From assembly GCA_026393175.1 (NCBI GenBank), contig JAPLAT010000320.1, forward strand, positions 1 to 35,957: a stretch of 35,957 nucleotides of DNA, read 5' to 3'. Source of the stretch: Pseudonocardiales bacterium. GTDB taxonomy: Bacteria; Actinomycetota; Actinomycetes; Mycobacteriales; Pseudonocardiaceae. Positions 7,322 to 13,800 of the stretch are shown here, in pieces (position 1 is the stretch's first letter; each line of letters begins with the position of its first letter). Below the pieces are notes generated by a model. The model was given only the letters and a program-made list of their open reading frames with translations. It was not told the DNA's origin and did no database searches. The translations under genes and the position numbers were made by a program.

Positions 7322-8622
7322 GCGTCCACGGTAGCGCGGGTCAACCGGGCCGGCATCGCGTCGTAGCCGCGCAGGACGCGGGTCGGGCGGCGGTGCGGCG
7401 GGCCGTCGAGCGCGAGGTCGGGGAAGCGGTCGAACAGCGCGCGCAGGCCGACCTCGCCCTCCATCTTCGCGAGCGCCGCGCCCAGGCAGTAGTGGATGCC
7501 GCTGGAGAACGCGATGTGCTCGCCCGCGTTGGCGCGGGTGACGTCGAAGCGGGCCGGGTCGGTGAAGACGGCCGGGTCGCGGTTGGCCCCGCCCAGCATG
7601 ACGACGACGGCCTGCCCGGCCCGCACGCGCTCGCCGGCCAGCTCGGTGTCGCGCAGGGCGATGCGGCCGGTGCGCTGGACGGGGGAGTCGTGGCGCAGCA
7701 CCTCCTCGACCGCGCCCGCCCAGCGGGCCGGGTCCTCGCGGAGCAGGGCCAGCTGCTCGGGATGGGCGGTGAGCAGCGCCGTGCCGTTGCCGATGAGGTT
7801 GACGGTGGTCTCGAACCCGGCGGCGAGCAGCAGCATCGCGATGCTGGTCAGCTCGTCGGTGCTGAGCACGCCCTCCTCGGTGTGGGCGTGCACGAGGTGG
7901 GACAGGATGTTGTCACCGGGGTTGCGGCGCACGTGCTCGAAGTGGCCGAGCATCCAGGACTCCAGCGCGGCGAGGTCGCGCTCGGAGCGGCGGAAGTCGG
8001 GCCAGGACAGCCCCGCGTCGAGCGAGAGGGCGCCGCCCGCGCCCCACTCGAGGAACTGGCGGCGCATCTCCACCGGGGCGCCCAGCATCTCGGCGATCAC
8101 GGTGGCGGGGAGCAGGGCGGCGTAGTCGTCGATGAGGTCGGCGCGCGGGCCGGTCATCGCGTCGAGCAGGCCGTGCGCGACCTCCTCGGTGCGGGTGCGC
8201 AGCCGCGCCACGGCCCGCGCGGTGAACGCGCGGGTGACGAGCTTGCGGTAGCGGGTGTGGTCGGGCGCGTCGACGGCGAGCATCGAGGGCGGGGTGACCG
8301 GGCCGAGCGGGCCGCGGCCCCCGGCGGCGACGGCGTAGCGCAGGGCGGCGGGGGTGCGCCCGCTCGGCCCGCCGACGACGCCCATGTCCGGGCTGCGCAG
8401 GCAGGCGAGCGCGACGTCGTGGTGCGCGGTGTTGAGCACGATCCCGTTGTCGACGAGCCGGCCGGTCGCGCGCAGCGCGTCGTAGGCCGCCCACGGCTCG
8501 GCGTTGATGGCGGGGTCGAGCATGAGCTGCGCGGTCTGCTCGCCCGCCGCCATCCGCCTGCCGACCGCCCGCCTGATCAGGCCGTGGCGGATGCCCCACC
8601 GGATCGCCTGCCGCACCACCAT
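7318..8622 (-). CDS. Cytochrome P450
   Basis: 434-residue soluble bacterial P450. Seen: the I-helix oxygen-activation motif AGFETT, the K-helix ExxR in EEVLRHDSPVQRTGR, and the heme-ligand loop FSSGIHYCLGAALAK with Cys379 as the thiolate ligand. An unusually long N-terminal region (about 30 residues, Arg-rich) precedes the MLDPAINAEPWAAYDALR start of the fold. The ATG at 8622 has a GGAGG upstream. Bacterial P450s need ferredoxin/reductase partners; none is in the window. Downstream is a coupled F420/PPOX oxidoreductase, and upstream are two palindromes likely to be operators. The substrate cannot be predicted; the family is of the secondary-metabolite/xenobiotic CYP type. Confidence 0.95.
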   Translation of the reverse strand: MVVRQAIRWGIRHGLIRRAVGRRMAAGEQTAQLMLDPAINAEPWAAYDALRATGRLVDNGIVLNTAHHDVALACLRSPDMGVVGGPSGRTPAALRYAVAAGGRGPLGPVTPPSMLAVDAPDHTRYRKLVTRAFTARAVARLRTRTEEVAHGLLDAMTGPRADLIDDYAALLPATVIAEMLGAPVEMRRQFLEWGAGGALSLDAGLSWPDFRRSERDLAALESWMLGHFEHVRRNPGDNILSHLVHAHTEEGVLSTDELTSIAMLLLAAGFETTVNLIGNGTALLTAHPEQLALLREDPARWAGAVEEVLRHDSPVQRTGRIALRDTELAGERVRAGQAVVVMLGGANRDPAVFTDPARFDVTRANAGEHIAFSSGIHYCLGAALAKMEGEVGLRALFDRFPDLALDGPPHRRPTRVLRGYDAMPARLTRATVDA

Positions 8623-8637
8623 CGGAGCCTCCGCAAC

Positions 8638-8676
8638 CTACCGCCGGTAACTTGCGGCCGAACTTACCCGCGGTAA
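8638..8676. promoter_or_regulatory. Twin palindromic operators in the P450/phosphoesterase divergent region
   Basis: Two related palindromes occupy this spacer: TACCGCCGGTA (8639-8649, arms TACCG/CGGTA) and TTACCCGCGGTAA (8664-8676, arms TTACC/GGTAA), with centres 26 bp apart. They share the TTACC-GGTAA half-sites typical of TetR-family operators in actinobacteria. They lie 17-54 bp upstream of the P450 start, where a bound repressor would block its transcription. No TetR gene is nearby, so the regulator would act in trans. Confidence 0.6.
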
Positions 8677-8714
8677 CCCGGGCTGCGCCACCCTCGCGTG
8701 GTAGGAGATGGGCC

Positions 8715-9641
8715 GTGCCCGCCCCCCGCCTGCTCGCCGTGTCCGACCTGCACGTGCGCCATCCCGACAACCGGGCGCTCGCGGCCGGGCTGCGGCCCGT
8801 CGGCGACGGGGACTGGCTGATCGTGGCCGGCGACGTCGCCGAGCAGGTCGACGACGTGCTGGAGACGCTGGCCGGGCTGCGCGAGCGGTTCGCCCGCGTC
8901 GTCTGGGTGCCGGGCAACCACGAACTGTGGACGCGCACCAAGGAGGTGCCGGCCCGGCGCGGCGTGGCCCGCTACGCGGCGCTCGTCGAGGGCTGCCGCG
9001 CCCGGGGCGTCGACACCCCGGAGGACCCCTTCCCGGTCTTCCCGGGCCCGGACGGCCCGCTCGTCGTCGCGCCGCTGTTCGTGCTCTACGACTACTCGTT
9101 CCTCCCCGACGGCGCGGCGACCGCCGCCGAGGGCCTGGCGATCGCCCGGACGGCCGGCGTCGTCGCCACCGACGAGCACCTGCTGCACCCCGACCCGCAC
9201 CCGTCCCGCGCGGCCTGGTGCGCCGCCCGGGTGGCGGAGTCGCGGCGCCGGCTGGACGCGATCGACGCCGCGCTGCCGACGGTGCTGGTCAACCACTGGC
9301 CGCTCACCCGGCTCCCGACGCGCGTGCTGCGCCACCCCGAGTTCGCGCTCTGGTGCGGCACGACGGCGACGGCGGACTGGCACGTCCGCTACCGGGCGGC
9401 CGCCGTGGTCTACGGGCACCTGCACATCCCGCGGGTCACGACCGAGGACGGCGTGCCGTTCCACGAGGTGTCCCTGGGCTACCCGCGGGAGTGGCGGGCC
9501 CGGGACGAGCGGTACGGGACGCGGGTGGCGGACCTGCTCCCGCGGCAGGTCCTGCCGGCAGTGCCCTGGCCGGGGCCTCCCGGACCCCCGCCTCCTCCCG
9601 GAACCACAGCCACACCGCCACCCACAGCACGGGCCCGGTGA
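8715..9641 (+). CDS. Calcineurin-like metallophosphoesterase
   Basis: 308 residues. Seen in order: SDLHVRH (motif I), VAGDVAEQVDD (II), WVPGNHELW (III), VNHWPL (IV) and GHLHIPR (V), a complete di-metal phosphoesterase set. The C-terminal 25 or so residues are Pro/Thr low complexity and probably dispensable. The GTG at 8715 is chosen because GGAG lies about eight bases upstream and SDLH follows shortly; the upstream extension in the ORF track overlaps the operator region. The substrate is unknown; the family includes nucleotide, phospholipid and protein phosphatases. Its 3' end overlaps the opposite-strand small membrane protein gene by about 200 bases. Confidence 0.9.
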   Translation: MPAPRLLAVSDLHVRHPDNRALAAGLRPVGDGDWLIVAGDVAEQVDDVLETLAGLRERFARVVWVPGNHELWTRTKEVPARRGVARYAALVEGCRARGVDTPEDPFPVFPGPDGPLVVAPLFVLYDYSFLPDGAATAAEGLAIARTAGVVATDEHLLHPDPHPSRAAWCAARVAESRRRLDAIDAALPTVLVNHWPLTRLPTRVLRHPEFALWCGTTATADWHVRYRAAAVVYGHLHIPRVTTEDGVPFHEVSLGYPREWRARDERYGTRVADLLPRQVLPAVPWPGPPGPPPPPGTTATPPPTARAR

Positions 9642-9807
9642 CGGCCAGGATCGTCAGCGCCAGCCACGCGGTGTCCGAGACGAACCCGGTGGCCGCCCAG
9701 CCGAGGATCCACACGACCATCAGCGCCGTGCGCCGCCGGATGAGCCGGCGGTGCACGGCGACGAGGGGCTCCCGCAGGTCGGTGACGACGACGGGGCGCT
9801 CGCGCAT
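9436..9807 (-). CDS. Small two-span membrane protein, unknown function
   Basis: 123 residues. Seen: an Arg-rich N-terminal cytoplasmic segment (LVAVHRRLIRRR), then two hydrophobic spans, ALMVVWILGWAATGFVSD and LALTILAVTGPVLWVAVWLWF, followed by an Ala/Pro/Gly-rich tail. The spans look like those of small actinobacterial DUF-type membrane proteins, but I do not recognise a specific family. The last 70 or so codons lie antisense to the end of the metallophosphoesterase gene; one or both low-complexity tails could be over-extended. The start lies seven bases after the L31 stop on the same strand, so it may be co-transcribed with it. Confidence 0.65.
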   Translation of the reverse strand: MRERPVVVTDLREPLVAVHRRLIRRRTALMVVWILGWAATGFVSDTAWLALTILAVTGPVLWVAVWLWFREEAGVREAPARALPAGPAAGAGPPPASRTARPGPATPAGSPGTPRGTARRPRS

Positions 9808-9814
9808 CAGCCCA

Positions 9815-10063
9815 TCATGCGCGCGTGCCGTAGCGGCGGCGGAACTTCTCCACCTGACCGGCGGAGTCGAGCACGCGGGTCGCGCCGGTCCAGAACGGGT
9901 GCGAGAACGCCGTGACGTCCACGCGGACCAGCGGGTAGGTGTTCCCGTCGCTCCACTCGACGGTCTCGCGCGAGGTCGCCGTCGAGCGGGTGAGGAACGC
10001 GTCGCCGGTGGACCGGTCCTGGTAGACGACGGGTCCGTAGGCGGGGTGGATGCCGGGTCGCAT
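9815..10063 (-). CDS. rpmE2: 50S ribosomal protein L31 type B, zinc-independent
   Basis: 82 residues with the type B L31 signature: [16 protein letters not shown], then [11 protein letters not shown], and FSHPFWTG with a C-terminal RFRRRYG-like tail (FRRRYGTRA). There is no cysteine at all, so the CxxC zinc site of the housekeeping L31 is missing. Known: such paralogues replace zinc-containing L31 under zinc starvation and are repressed by Zur. The ATG at 10063 is preceded by AAGGAGG seven bases upstream; the track's 10084 start lacks this. It diverges from a Cys-rich protein gene, with a Zur-like box between them. Confidence 0.93.
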   Translation of the reverse strand: MRPGIHPAYGPVVYQDRSTGDAFLTRSTATSRETVEWSDGNTYPLVRVDVTAFSHPFWTGATRVLDSAGQVEKFRRRYGTRA

Positions 10064-10078
10064 CGGATGCCTCCTTGT

Positions 10079-10094
10079 TGACAACGATGTTCGT
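10079..10094. promoter_or_regulatory. Zur-box-like site shared by rpmE2 and the divergent Cys-rich gene
   Basis: TTGACAACGATGTTCG resembles the actinobacterial Zur operator core (TGAnAACGATnTTCA-like) and overlaps a TTGACA -35 element for the rightward gene. With a 17-bp spacer, a weak -10 (AACGTA, 10102-10107) would place rightward transcription near the ATG at 10113, giving a leaderless mRNA, consistent with the lack of any ribosome binding site there. It lies 15 bp upstream of the rpmE2 start. Confidence 0.6.
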
Positions 10095-10112
10095 TTGCAT
10101 CAACGTACCCCC

Positions 10113-10469
10113 ATGCCCTTCCATTCCGGCTACACGGCCGTCACCTGTGCCGCCTGCACCGGGCCGGGCACCGTCGGGCCCGCCCTGCAGGACGCGCTCC
10201 GGCCGGTCGTGCGGGCGAGCACGGGCGGCGTCCTCGTCGGCGCGGGCTGCCTCGCCGGCTGCGCCGGCAGGCCGGCCGGACCGGTCCTGCTCGTGCAGCC
10301 CTGCGACGGCGAGCGGCGGCCGACCTCGCCCGCCCTGCGGATCGGGCCGCTGCGCACCGGCGCCGACGTCGACGCCGTGACGGCCTGGCTCGGCGCGGGC
10401 GACCTCGACCCGGCGCTGCTGCCGCGCCACCTCGTCGTCCCCCCGCGCCGGCGCACCACGACCGGCTGA
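10113..10469 (+). CDS. Small Cys-rich protein, possible thioredoxin-like [2Fe-2S] ferredoxin
   Basis: 118 residues. Seen: five cysteines at about 12, 15, 46, 50 and 64. The stretch GCLAGCAGRPAGPVLLVQPC recalls the cluster-binding half of thioredoxin-like [2Fe-2S] ferredoxins, and the C-terminal part (ALRIGPLRTGADVDAVTAWL) resembles the usual helix after it. The start MPFHSGYTAV at 10113 has no ribosome binding site but sits at the expected transcription start, suggesting leaderless translation. The track's longer frame runs back across the rpmE2 start. The divergent Zur-like box suggests expression under zinc limitation; the Cys residues could bind a cluster or zinc. Function not established. 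Confidence 0.7.
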   Translation: MPFHSGYTAVTCAACTGPGTVGPALQDALRPVVRASTGGVLVGAGCLAGCAGRPAGPVLLVQPCDGERRPTSPALRIGPLRTGADVDAVTAWLGAGDLDPALLPRHLVVPPRRRTTTG

Positions 10470-10529
10470 CGTACCCGGGGCGCGCCGCGCTCGTTGCCGC
10501 CGGTGAGGGCGACGACGGGGGTGCGTGAC

Positions 10530-11495
10530 GTGCGGTGGACGGGTCCGGTCGGGCTGCTGGCGGCCCTGGGGGTGGCGCTGGCGGCCGCGCTCGGCGGCGC
10601 GGCACCCGCGCTGGCCGACGAGGAGGGGCCCGCGCTGCGCGTCCCGGTGGACCTGCTCGACGCCGCGCTGGACTGCACCGAGGGCGCGGCCGATCTCGAC
10701 GCCGTGCTGCTCGTCCCCGGCACCGGGCTGACGCCCGCGCCCAACTTCTCCTGGAACTACGCCCGGGCCTTCGCCCAGCAGGGTCGTCCGTTCTGCACGG
10801 TGGAACTGCCGGAGAGCGCGACGGGCGACGTGCAGGTCGCCGCGGAGTACGTCGTGCACGCCCTGCGGACGATGGGTGCGGGCACCGACGTGGTCGGCTA
10901 CTCGCAGGGCGGCATGATCGGGCGCTGGGCGCTGAAGTACTGGCCCGACACGCGCGGCCTGGTCGACGACCTCGTCGGCCTCGCCCCGTCCAACCACGGC
11001 ACCCTCGACGCCGACGTGCTGTGCGCGGCCGGGCCGTGCGCCGCGGCGATCCACCAGCAGGCGCTGGCCGCCGACTTCATGGCGGCGCTGAACGACGGCC
11101 CGGAGACCTTCCCCGGCGTCGACTACACGGTCGCCTACTCGCTGACCGACCAGGTCGTCGTGCCCAACCTGGTGCCCCCGCGCAGCTCGCCGCTGCGGGG
11201 CGACGCCGCGAACATCGCCGTGCAGCAGGTCTGCCCGGGGCACGTCGCCGAGCACCTGGCGATGGGCACCTACGACCCGGTCGGCCACGCGATCGTCCTC
11301 GACGCGCTGGACGCCGACGGGCCTGCCGACCGCGACCGGATCGACCGGGGCGCCTGCCTGGCCGGGGTCATGCCCGGGGTCGACCCGGTGACCTTCCCGA
11401 CGGACTACGCCGGCTTCGTCGCGGCCGTCGGGAACGGGATCGCGACGGCCCGGCCGGTGCCCGCCGAGCCGCCGATCGCCCCCTACGCCCGCTGA
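10530..11495 (+). CDS. Secreted lipase/esterase (alpha/beta hydrolase)
   Basis: About 321 residues. Seen: a clear signal peptide (VRWTGPVGLLAALGVALAAALGG, cleavage near APALA-DEE), a VLLVPGTGLTP oxyanion-type strand-loop, and the nucleophile elbow GYSQGG (Ser about 125). An Asp in SLTDQVVVPN and a late His in DPVGHAIVLDAL are plausible triad partners. Six or so cysteines suggest disulfides in the exported protein. This fits secreted actinobacterial lipases related to the fungal CALB-like group. The start is ambiguous: TTG 10494, GTG 10503, 10521 and 10530 are in frame; 10530 has a GGGGG eight bases upstream and gives the most typical signal peptide. Monocistronic. Confidence 0.88.
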   Translation: MRWTGPVGLLAALGVALAAALGGAAPALADEEGPALRVPVDLLDAALDCTEGAADLDAVLLVPGTGLTPAPNFSWNYARAFAQQGRPFCTVELPESATGDVQVAAEYVVHALRTMGAGTDVVGYSQGGMIGRWALKYWPDTRGLVDDLVGLAPSNHGTLDADVLCAAGPCAAAIHQQALAADFMAALNDGPETFPGVDYTVAYSLTDQVVVPNLVPPRSSPLRGDAANIAVQQVCPGHVAEHLAMGTYDPVGHAIVLDALDADGPADRDRIDRGACLAGVMPGVDPVTFPTDYAGFVAAVGNGIATARPVPAEPPIAPYAR

Positions 11496-11524
11496 CCGGG
11501 ACCGTCACGTGATCTGATGGTGTC

Positions 11525-12298
11525 GTGAGCCGGTCCCGGTCGGGTGCGCGCGTGCTGGACCGCACGCGCCCGGAACCGCTGTGGTCCCAGCTGCTGGGCG
11601 ACCTGCGCCGCCGCCTCGGGGCGGGGGAGTTCACCGGCGTGTTCCCCGGCGAGCTCGCGCTGGTCGCCGAGTACGGGGTCAGCAGGCACACCGTGCGCGA
11701 GGCCCTGCGCCGGCTGCGCGACGAGGGCACGGTCGTCGCCGGTCGCGGCCGCACGCCCCGGCTGGCCGAGCCGGTGCAGATCCGCCAGCCGGTCGGCGCC
11801 CTCTACAGCCTGTTCTCCGCCGTCGAGGCCGCCGGGCTCTCGCAGCGCAGCGTCGTGCGCACCCTCGAGGTGCGCGCCGACGGCGTCGTCGCCGCCCGCC
11901 TGGGGCTGGAGGAGTCCACGCCGCTGGTGTTCCTGGAGCGGCTGCGCATGGCGGGCACCGCGCCGCTGGCCGTCGACCGGGTGTGGCTGCCCGAGCGGAT
12001 CGCGCGCCCGCTGCTCGACGTCGACCTCACCCACACCGGCCTCTACGCCGAGCTGGAGCAGACCTGCGGCATCCGGCTCTCCGGCGGGCGCGAGGACATC
12101 CGGGCCGTCGTGCCCACGCCCGCCGAGCGCGCGCTGCTCGCCGTCGAGGCGGGGGTGGCGGCGTTCTCGGTGGAGCGCCTCGGGCGGGTCGGCGAGGAGG
12201 CGGTCGAGTGGCGGCACACGCTCGTGCGCGGTGACCGGTACACCCTGACGGCGGATCTGTCGGCGCGGGAGAACTACCAGTTGGGCCTGGCCCGCTGA
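11525..12298 (+). CDS. GntR-family regulator, HutC/UTRA type
   Basis: 257 residues. Seen: an N-terminal winged HTH (residues about 18-80) with the recognition-helix region YGVSRHTVREALRRLRDEG, then a UTRA ligand-binding domain (about 95-250) with PLVFLERLRMAG, IARPLLDVDLTHTGLYAELEQ and a final strand pair. The GTG at 11525 is the only sensible start. The effector of this subfamily is usually a small metabolite or sugar phosphate; here it is unknown. It ends nine bases before the MDMPI-type gene, which is on the same strand and probably co-transcribed. The proximal target could be that operon itself. Confidence 0.92.
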   Translation: MSRSRSGARVLDRTRPEPLWSQLLGDLRRRLGAGEFTGVFPGELALVAEYGVSRHTVREALRRLRDEGTVVAGRGRTPRLAEPVQIRQPVGALYSLFSAVEAAGLSQRSVVRTLEVRADGVVAARLGLEESTPLVFLERLRMAGTAPLAVDRVWLPERIARPLLDVDLTHTGLYAELEQTCGIRLSGGREDIRAVVPTPAERALLAVEAGVAAFSVERLGRVGEEAVEWRHTLVRGDRYTLTADLSARENYQLGLAR

Positions 12299-12307
12299 GG
12301 TGGTGAG

Positions 12308-12982
12308 GTGGGCGCCGTGGACGAGATCGAGGAGTGGACGCGCACCCAGCGGCGCGTCATCGACCTGGTGGAGCCCCTGACCGCGGAGCAGGCCGCGGTC
12401 CGCGTGCCGGCCTGCCCGGACTGGACCGTGCGGGACCTGCTCGCGCACATGGTCGGCCTGGGGGCCGACGTCGTGGCGGGCGACGAGCCCGACGACCACA
12501 ACGAGCGGTGGACGGGCCGGCAGGTCGAGTCCCGCCGCGACCGCGACGTCGCCGCGCTGGTGGCGGAGTGGCGCGAGCTCACCGGCCCGCTGCGCGACTG
12601 GATGCGCCGCTACAACACCCGCCCGCTCGGGGACGTGGTGATCCACGAGCAGGACCTGCGAGGCGCGCTCGGCGTGCCCGGCGGGCAGGACAGCGCCGGA
12701 GTGGCGGCGGTGCGCGACCGGTTCACCGGCCGGTTCGCCGCCCGGCTCGGCGACCGCCCGCCGATCGCGCTGGTGGGGGAGACCTGGTCGTGGGCCTCCA
12801 CCCGGGAACCGGGCGCGGCGGCCGTCGTCGTCCGGGCGCCGGACTTCGACCTGGCGCGGGCGCTGGTGACCCGGCGGTCGGCCGCGCAGCTGCGCGGCTG
12901 GACCGAGCGCGGGGACATCGAGCCCTACCTGGACGCGTTCGCCGTGCTCGGGCCGCTGCCGGTGAACGACCTGCGGGAGTGA
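12308..12982 (+). CDS. MDMPI-N/DinB-like metalloprotein (maleylpyruvate isomerase family)
   Basis: 224 residues of the mycothiol-dependent maleylpyruvate isomerase N-terminal family (TIGR03083-like). Seen: the signature VPACPDWTVRDLLAHMVG with His47 and VIHEQDLRGALG with His113, Glu114 and Asp116 as probable metal ligands. Known: members are metal-dependent, often thiol-S-transferase-like enzymes in mycothiol-producing actinobacteria; one member isomerises maleylpyruvate in gentisate catabolism. A gentisate dioxygenase lies 0.8 kb away but on a separately regulated unit, so the pathway link is only suggestive. The GTG at 12308 follows the GntR stop by nine bases; a GTG at 12317 is an alternative. 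Confidence 0.8.
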   Translation: MGAVDEIEEWTRTQRRVIDLVEPLTAEQAAVRVPACPDWTVRDLLAHMVGLGADVVAGDEPDDHNERWTGRQVESRRDRDVAALVAEWRELTGPLRDWMRRYNTRPLGDVVIHEQDLRGALGVPGGQDSAGVAAVRDRFTGRFAARLGDRPPIALVGETWSWASTREPGAAAVVVRAPDFDLARALVTRRSAAQLRGWTERGDIEPYLDAFAVLGPLPVNDLRE

Positions 12983-12988
12983 GCGGGG

Positions 12989-13741
12989 TCAGCCCGGCCC
13001 GATCCGCCCGGCCGCGCGCGCCAGCACCTCGGCGACGGCCGGGGCGGCGGCCCGGCGGAACCGCATCGTCGGCGCGGAGTGGGTGATCGCCGCGACCGGG
13101 CCCCCCGGCCCGCCGGGCACGCAGACCCCGACGGCGGAGATGCCGGCCTCGGTCTCGTCGACGTTGAGGCCGTAGCCCCGGCGCCGGGTGCGGGCGAGCA
13201 GCCGCTCCAGCCGGGGCAGGTCGACGTCGGGCCGGTCGCCGTAGAGCGCGCGCACCGTGGCCACGGGCAGCGCCGCCAGCAGCGCCCGGCCGCCCGAGGT
13301 GGCCTCCGCGGGCAGCCGCACCCCGGCGCGCGAGCCCACCCGCAGCGGTCGGCGCGCCTCCACCGAGTCGACGAACAGCACCTCGGTCCCCTCCCGCACC
13401 ATCAGGTGCACGGTCTCGTCCAGCGCCCGGTGCACCTCCTCCAGCGCGGGCCGCAGCCGGGTGCGCAGCAGCAGTCGGTCCGGGTCGGGGGCCGCCCCGA
13501 GGAGCGCGGGCCCGGGCCCGTAGGCGCGGTCCGGGCGCTGCGCGGCGAACCCGCGGAAGACCAGCATCCGCAGCAGCCGGTGCGCCGTCGAGCGGGCGAC
13601 GCCCAGCTCGCGCGCCGCGTCGCTCACCCGCACGGCGCCGTCGCGGCGCAGGGCCAGCAGCAGGAGCAGCGCGTGGTCCACCGAGGCGAGCGCGTAGGCG
13701 GGGCGGTCGCCGTGCCCGTTCTGCCCCCCGCTGTTCTGCAC
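12989..13741 (-). CDS. IclR-family regulator, probable regulator of the gentisate genes
   Basis: 250 residues. Seen: an N-terminal winged HTH (about 18-78; DAARELGVARSTAHRLLRML is the recognition region) and an IclR effector-binding domain (GTEVLFVDSVEARRPLRVGSRAGVRLPAEATSGGRALLA and GYGLNVDETEAGISAVGVCV). Known: IclR proteins commonly control aromatic catabolism, either as activators or repressors. It diverges from gentisate 1,2-dioxygenase with only 59 bp between start codons, and an IclR-type palindrome overlaps its own GTG start. The effector is likely gentisate or 3-hydroxybenzoate (inference). It ends six bases from the convergent MDMPI gene. Confidence 0.92.
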   Translation of the reverse strand: MQNSGGQNGHGDRPAYALASVDHALLLLLALRRDGAVRVSDAARELGVARSTAHRLLRMLVFRGFAAQRPDRAYGPGPALLGAAPDPDRLLLRTRLRPALEEVHRALDETVHLMVREGTEVLFVDSVEARRPLRVGSRAGVRLPAEATSGGRALLAALPVATVRALYGDRPDVDLPRLERLLARTRRRGYGLNVDETEAGISAVGVCVPGGPGGPVAAITHSAPTMRFRRAAAPAVAEVLARAAGRIGPG

Positions 13742-13748
13742 AGCGGAA
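13734..13748. promoter_or_regulatory. IclR-type operator between iclR and gentisate dioxygenase
   Basis: TTCTGCACAGCGGAA is a near-perfect palindrome: half-sites TTCTGC and GCGGAA (TTCCGC inverted) with a three-base spacer, 5 of 6 positions symmetric. It matches the TTCCGC-N3-GCGGAA style of IclR-family sites. It overlaps the GTG start of the iclR gene and lies 53 bp upstream of the dioxygenase ATG, so it could serve autorepression and control of the operon. Confidence 0.55.
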
Positions 13749-13800
13749 TCGTAGGTCCGGTCGCGTGCCGGGACCGCCCGCGCCGCCGTACGGTCGGCCG

